Under the pieces are notes generated by a model, which worked only from the letters and a program-made list of their open reading frames with translations, did not search any database and was not told the DNA's origin. DNA of 5,059 nucleotides, taken from the NCBI GenBank assembly GCA_946615495.1, contig CAMOHY010000199.1:1-5059 (forward strand). The letters are read 5' to 3'. This DNA comes from an uncultured Clostridia bacterium (GTDB lineage Bacteria > Bacillota > Clostridia > Christensenellales > Aristaeellaceae). A program made the translations under genes and the position numbers. Of the stretch, positions 1 through 5,059 are shown in pieces; positions within the stretch are counted from its first letter, which is position 1; each line of letters opens with the position of its first letter.

Positions 1-731
1 ACCAGGAAGGACAGGATGCTGGCCGCGCTGTAGCGGAAAAAGCTGCCCAGCAGCAATTTGTAAATGCGCCAGGAATCCCGGATGGGGTGAAAATGGGTGC
101 CCTTGTTTTCCTCGTGATAAATGGTTTCAATGGTGATGGGCCGCATGGGAATTTTCAGCGCGCTGCACTGAATGAGCATGTTCATTTCATACTCGAACCG
201 GTCGCCGGTAACGCCCAGCATAAAATCAATCAGGCTGCGCCGGAAGGCCCGCAGGCCCGTTTGAGTGTCCGGCAGCCATTTTCCATACAGCAGGCGGAAC
301 ACGCAGGAGGTCAGGCGGTTGCCAAAGCGGGATTTGGGGGGCACGTTGGGATTATTCCGGGAAAAATCCCGGCTGCCCAGCAGCACTTCTTCCTTTTCGC
401 CCAATTCCGCCGCCAGCTTCAGCGTGTCCGCCACGGTGTGCTGGCCGTCGGAATCGGCGGTGATGACGCCCTGAAGGGCGGTATGCGCCTTGATATATTC
501 AAAGCCCGTGCGCAGGGCCGCGCCCTTGCCCCGGTTCACCTCGTGATGGGTCACGGCGCATCCGTCCCACCCGGCAATTTCCTCAAAGATGGGCTGGTAT
601 TCTTTGCTGGAGCCGTCGTCCACCACCAGAATCAGCCCAAAATCAGCCGCCAGCAGCTCCTTCACATAGGCCGGCAGCCTTTCATCCGGGGACAGGGAGG
701 GGATCAGCACGCAGCATTCCTGTGGCTTCAT
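1..731 (-). CDS. Family 2 glycosyltransferase (DPM1-like), probable GT2/GtrA fusion, C-terminus cut by window edge
   Basis: This is the first 243 codons of a gene that continues beyond position 1. Translation of the minus strand shows a GT-A fold glycosyltransferase: VVDDGSS (residues 36-42, nucleotide-sugar binding), NRGKGAALRTGF (66-77), the metal-binding DxD in DSDGQH (93-98), TGLRAFRR (158-165) and RFEYEMNML (178-186). The segment IETIYHEENKGTHFHPIRD (201-219) is characteristic of dolichol-/bactoprenol-phosphate sugar transferases, which move a sugar from an NDP-sugar to a polyprenyl phosphate at the inner face of the membrane. The catalytic domain has no membrane segment. The last residues, FFRYSAASILSFL (231-243), begin a hydrophobic stretch resembling the start of a GtrA-like domain; fused GT2/GtrA proteins are common in Bacillota. 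That fusion is inference because the rest is missing. The ATG at 731 is set by a GAGGTG site nine bases upstream. It lies 39 bases after the peptidase stop, so the two are probably co-transcribed. Sugar and acceptor are unknown. Confidence 0.93.
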   Translation of the reverse strand, partial: MKPQECCVLIPSLSPDERLPAYVKELLAADFGLILVVDDGSSKEYQPIFEEIAGWDGCAVTHHEVNRGKGAALRTGFEYIKAHTALQGVITADSDGQHTVADTLKLAAELGEKEEVLLGSRDFSRNNPNVPPKSRFGNRLTSCVFRLLYGKWLPDTQTGLRAFRRSLIDFMLGVTGDRFEYEMNMLIQCSALKIPMRPITIETIYHEENKGTHFHPIRDSWRIYKLLLGSFFRYSAASILSFL

Positions 732-740
732 CGGTATTGG

Positions 741-746
741 CACCTC
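741..746 (-). promoter_or_regulatory. Ribosome binding site of the glycosyltransferase
   Basis: GAGGTG on the minus strand, nine bases before the ATG at 731. It fixes that start and lies in the 39-base gap behind the peptidase stop codon. The gap holds no promoter-like pair and no hairpin, which supports translation from a shared transcript. Confidence 0.7.
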
Positions 747-770
747 ATTCCTTTATCTATCGTCAAGCGT

Positions 771-2279
771 TCATTCCATCAGCGTGTCCAAATAATCCAG
801 CAGGAGGGGGCGCAGGTCCATCCCGGACCAGGCGTTCAAAAACCCTTCCAATTGTTCCCTGGACACGAACTGAAAAGCAAATTCCTCCGCGTAGGAGCGC
901 AAAAACGCGTCCACGCCCTGGGGCAGCATTTCATCCAGCGCCAGCAGCAGCGCCGCGCCCCGGCCATATACCACCGTGGCGTAATCGTTCAGGCTGCCGA
1001 AATAATCGATGGGGCTGCCCGGCGTCAGCTTCGTGCCCGTCCTTTCCTGCATCGGCGCATCCACCCGGTAATATTTCAGGGTGTCAAAGCTGCCCCGGCC
1101 ATACCGGGCGCGCACATAGCGCAGCATAGCGTATTCGCAGATGGCTTCATCCTGCCAGGGCTGCTTTGCCTGGTCCGACCCCACCAAGGCGTAAAACCAT
1201 TGGTGGGCCGTTTCATGGGCAATGGTCAATTCCAGGGTGTTTTCCTTCCCCTGGGCGTAGTTTTCCTCCCCGATCATTATCAGGCCTGGGTATTCCATGC
1301 CGCCAAACGGAAAGGCGGCGCTGCACACCGTCAGGGTGGGATAGGGGTAAGGCCCGTACAGGGAAGCAAAGGTCTCCAGCGCTTTTTGGGCGTCTCCCAG
1401 GGCGTTGCGCGCCCCTTCCGGCGTTTTGGCAAAGGAATAAAGGCGCACGCCGCCGCTTTCCCCCTTCGCCGTTTTCCAATCCGGCCCCGCGCACAGGGCA
1501 AAGTCCCTCGCGGCTTTCATTTCTCCCTGCCAGCTATCCCCCGTCCTGTACATTTCGCAGGAGGCGGCGGGCGCGAAGCCCTCCGGCAGATAAGCCGTTA
1601 CGCGGAAATTAGCGCAGTCGCTGACGAAGGGATCGCCGATGGGGCTGTAGGCGTCCTCCCGCCATTCCCCGTTTTCATAGCGGGACAGCAGCGGCACCGC
1701 GTTTCCCAGGGCAAAATTCTTTCCGCTCTGCCCCGTGCGGTGTCGGCACCGGGGAATAGTGGCTACGCACCGCAGCAGCAGCGTTCCCGTTTCCCCGTCC
1801 TGCAACATGGGAATGGAAACGCGAAGGGCCGTTTTCCCTTCTCCCTCCAGGCTCCATTCCGCCCGCTCCCCATTCCAGATCACGTCGTATATCTGCACGC
1901 CGCCGGGGGAAAACCCCTCCGGGTAGCACTCGTCGTACACTTCCTCCAGGGCCGCCGGGCTGGTATCCTCCGTTTGGTAGGCGTTCAGCCAGGTGCGCAG
2001 CACCAGGCTGTTCAGCGCGTCCCCCGTGGCGTTGGAAAACGTGATGATTTCCGAAATGGAAAGGGCGGCGTTTTCGGCGTCCAGCCGCAGCGTCACATCA
2101 TATTGCGTCAATCCCTTGGCGGCGGCTTCCAGCCTGTCTGCGTCCCAGAGCCGCGGGGCAGCGCCGGGCCGGATGAGCAGCAGCAAAAAGGCCAAAATCA
2201 GCGTCAGCCCCAGGCAAACGCCAACCAGCCCCCGCCGCCGGACGGGAAGCACGGATATTATACACCTCTTTCCCGCCAT
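771..2279 (-). CDS. Membrane-anchored M1-family zinc metallopeptidase (aminopeptidase-like)
   Basis: The predicted 502-residue protein has a basic N-terminus (PVRRRG), then one hydrophobic segment (about residues 18-36) acting as an uncleaved signal anchor or signal peptide. The catalytic part should therefore lie outside the cytoplasm. The N-terminal beta-domain carries NGEW and SPIGDPF (about 203-218), typical of clostridial M1 proteins. The exopeptidase motif appears as GGMEY (326-330). The zinc site is HETAH (355-359) with the third ligand E378 in DEAICEY, exactly 18 residues after the second His. Y438 in VVYGRGA matches the transition-state Tyr. All catalytic residues are present, so the enzyme should be active; substrate unknown. 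It lacks the long C-terminal helical domain of large aminopeptidase N. Start: the ATG at 2279 has GGAAAGGGG seven bases upstream. An in-frame ATG at 2315 has no Shine-Dalgarno and lies in a hairpin. An in-frame GTG at 2252 with AGAGGTG ten bases upstream is a real alternative. First gene of a likely two-gene unit with the glycosyltransferase. Confidence 0.93.
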   Translation of the reverse strand: MAGKRCIISVLPVRRRGLVGVCLGLTLILAFLLLLIRPGAAPRLWDADRLEAAAKGLTQYDVTLRLDAENAALSISEIITFSNATGDALNSLVLRTWLNAYQTEDTSPAALEEVYDECYPEGFSPGGVQIYDVIWNGERAEWSLEGEGKTALRVSIPMLQDGETGTLLLRCVATIPRCRHRTGQSGKNFALGNAVPLLSRYENGEWREDAYSPIGDPFVSDCANFRVTAYLPEGFAPAASCEMYRTGDSWQGEMKAARDFALCAGPDWKTAKGESGGVRLYSFAKTPEGARNALGDAQKALETFASLYGPYPYPTLTVCSAAFPFGGMEYPGLIMIGEENYAQGKENTLELTIAHETAHQWFYALVGSDQAKQPWQDEAICEYAMLRYVRARYGRGSFDTLKYYRVDAPMQERTGTKLTPGSPIDYFGSLNDYATVVYGRGAALLLALDEMLPQGVDAFLRSYAEEFAFQFVSREQLEGFLNAWSGMDLRPLLLDYLDTLME

Positions 2280-2295
2280 TTTCCAGCCCCTTTCC

Positions 2296-2313
2296 GGAAA
2301 ACTGCCGTTTTCC
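2296..2313 (-). promoter_or_regulatory. Hairpin in the peptidase leader, just before the ribosome binding site
   Basis: Perfect 7-base inverted repeat GGAAAAC / GTTTTCC around a 4-base loop. In the minus-strand transcript it ends right before the GGAAAGGGG that serves the ATG at 2279, and it covers the last base of the upstream in-frame ATG at 2315 and the codons after it. It argues against use of the 2315 start. No T-run follows, so it is not an intrinsic terminator. Whether it regulates anything is unknown. Confidence 0.4.
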
Positions 2314-2317
2314 ATCC

Positions 2318-2346
2318 ATTTTATCGTAATAATAACACATCAAAAG
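2318..2346 (-). promoter_or_regulatory. Candidate promoter of the peptidase-glycosyltransferase unit (weak)
   Basis: On the minus strand a good -10 box, TAAAAT (2323-2318), follows CTTTTG (2346-2341) at 17 bases, or TTTTGA at 16 bases; both -35 boxes are poor. The region is AT-rich, with A/T tracts behind it. Transcription would start near 2311, just past the ATG at 2315, leaving about 32 bases of leader to the ATG at 2279. This fits the chosen start but is only a pattern match. A rival is TATAAT at 2262-2257 with TGGAAA 17 bases upstream, which would start transcription at about the GTG at 2252. Confidence 0.35.
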
Positions 2347-2353
2347 CGCTTTT
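2342..2353. promoter_or_regulatory. Perfect 12-base palindrome in the divergent spacer (operator-like)
   Basis: AAAAGCGCTTTT is its own reverse complement and lies between the divergent genes, overlapping the candidate -35 of the peptidase promoter. Position and symmetry would suit a dimeric repressor, but one copy of a 12-base palindrome may also arise by chance, and I recognise no known operator in it. Confidence 0.25.
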
Positions 2354-2405
2354 CCCTGCACAAAAAGCAAAAATACCAAAAAAGTTTACGTTTCGTTCAT
2401 CTGCG

Positions 2406-2419
2406 GCCCCTTCCGGGGC
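2406..2419. other. Small GC-rich hairpin upstream of the leuS promoter
   Basis: GCCCC-TTCC-GGGGC, a 5-base stem with a 4-base loop, ending ten bases before the leuS -35 box. It lies outside the predicted leuS transcript and no T-run follows it on either strand, so it is not a terminator. It may be only a chance GC-rich inverted repeat. Confidence 0.25.
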
Positions 2420-2429
2420 AAGGAGACCC

Positions 2430-2458
2430 TTTACAAAATTTGCATTTCTGATTATAAT
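2430..2458 (+). promoter_or_regulatory. Sigma-A promoter of leuS
   Basis: TTTACA (2430-2435, five of six matches to TTGACA) and a perfect TATAAT (2453-2458), separated by exactly 17 bases. A/T-rich tracts lie upstream at 2362-2383. The expected transcription start is near 2465, giving a leader of only about 27 bases before the leuS ATG. This looks like a strong housekeeping promoter, with no room for a T-box or attenuator between it and the gene. Confidence 0.85.
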
Positions 2459-2476
2459 GGATAAATCCGTAATGAT

Positions 2477-2484
2477 GAAGGAGG
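2477..2484 (+). promoter_or_regulatory. Ribosome binding site of leuS
   Basis: GAAGGAGG is close to the full anti-Shine-Dalgarno complement and lies seven bases before the ATG at 2492. It fixes the leuS start and predicts efficient translation. Confidence 0.9.
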
Positions 2485-2491
2485 CTTTTTC

Positions 2492-4906
<2,415 letters not shown>

Positions 4907-4911
4907 TCATG

Positions 4912-4943
4912 CCATCGAAAGTCTGCAAGCAGTCTTTCGATGG
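4912..4943 (+). terminator. Strong hairpin just after leuS, possible terminator without a T-run
   Basis: Five bases after the leuS stop lies a nearly perfect 32-base palindrome: CCATCGAAAG (4912-4921) pairs with CTTTCGATGG (4934-4943). After a T-T mismatch, CTG/CAG extends the stem up to a CAAG loop. Position and stability suit transcript termination or 3'-end protection of leuS mRNA. The downstream bases (GAACAGCAAAAG) contain no T-run, and on the minus strand the hairpin is followed only by a weak CATGATTATTTG, so it is not a classical intrinsic terminator on either strand. A palindromic repeat element is an alternative. Confidence 0.45.
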
Positions 4944-4974
4944 GAACAGCAAAAGCCGGTCCTGCGGATTGAAG

Positions 4975-4998
4975 ATGAAAGGGATGCGGCCCTTTCAT
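4975..4998 (+). terminator. Second hairpin downstream of leuS, function uncertain
   Basis: ATGAAAGGG (4975-4983) and CCCTTTCAT (4990-4998) form a perfect 9-base stem around the 6-base loop ATGCGG. The following bases ACTTTCCTGGGGTTTG hold only short T groups. With the hairpin at 4912-4943 it forms a tandem pair in which both stems contain GAAAG/CTTTC. It may be a backup terminator, part of a dispersed repeat, or the leader of a gene beyond the window. The rest of 4907-5059 shows no convincing gene. Confidence 0.35.
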
Positions 4999-5059
4999 AC
5001 TTTCCTGGGGTTTGCCGATAGTCTGGGCGCTGTCTCACATTCTGTAAAAATCGCACAAA

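Noticed and set aside
2430..2491. T-box or other riboswitch leader for leuS
   Set aside because: Only about 27 bases separate the predicted transcription start from the ATG, and no T-box sequence or antiterminator/terminator pair is visible upstream.
2471..2491. Upstream ATG ATG codons before leuS as a leader peptide
   Set aside because: They overlap the leuS Shine-Dalgarno, have no ribosome binding site of their own, and the frame runs into leuS out of phase for over 100 bases without leucine codons of regulatory type.
4907..5059. tRNA, small RNA gene or mobile-element end in the region after leuS
   Set aside because: No cloverleaf, no known RNA motif, no transposase fragment and no target-site duplication can be seen; only the two hairpins are supported.

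Overview
The window looks like a chromosomal piece of a fairly GC-rich member of the Bacillota, probably a Clostridia-type anaerobe. The reasons are a leucyl-tRNA synthetase of the compact 804-residue type known from Bacillota, strong AAGGAGG-like ribosome binding sites, a near-consensus sigma-A promoter, and a membrane-anchored M1 peptidase of a form common in Clostridia. Genus and species cannot be read from the sequence. No IS elements, CRISPR arrays, tRNA or rRNA genes, phage genes or defence genes are visible.

Layout. On the minus strand, a two-gene unit runs leftward: a membrane-anchored M1-family zinc metallopeptidase (771-2279), then, 39 bases further on, a family 2 glycosyltransferase (start at 731) that leaves the window at position 1. 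The last visible residues of the glycosyltransferase look like the beginning of a GtrA-type membrane domain, so the complete protein is probably a GT2/GtrA fusion acting on a polyprenyl-phosphate carrier. On the plus strand, leuS (2492-4906) is intact and transcribed divergently from the peptidase. The roughly 210-base divergent spacer holds a near-consensus promoter and Shine-Dalgarno site for leuS, a weaker promoter candidate for the peptidase, a perfect 12-base palindrome, and two small hairpins. After leuS, 153 bases to the window end carry two strong hairpins and no convincing gene.

How the genes relate. leuS charges tRNA-Leu in the cytoplasm and is functionally independent of its neighbours; its short leader leaves no room for a T-box. 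The peptidase and glycosyltransferase are probably co-transcribed and both act at the membrane or cell envelope, but nothing in the window shows that they share a pathway. I do not see a clearly new biological system. The most open points are the paired hairpins after leuS, the start region of the peptidase, and the peptidase/glycosyltransferase pairing.
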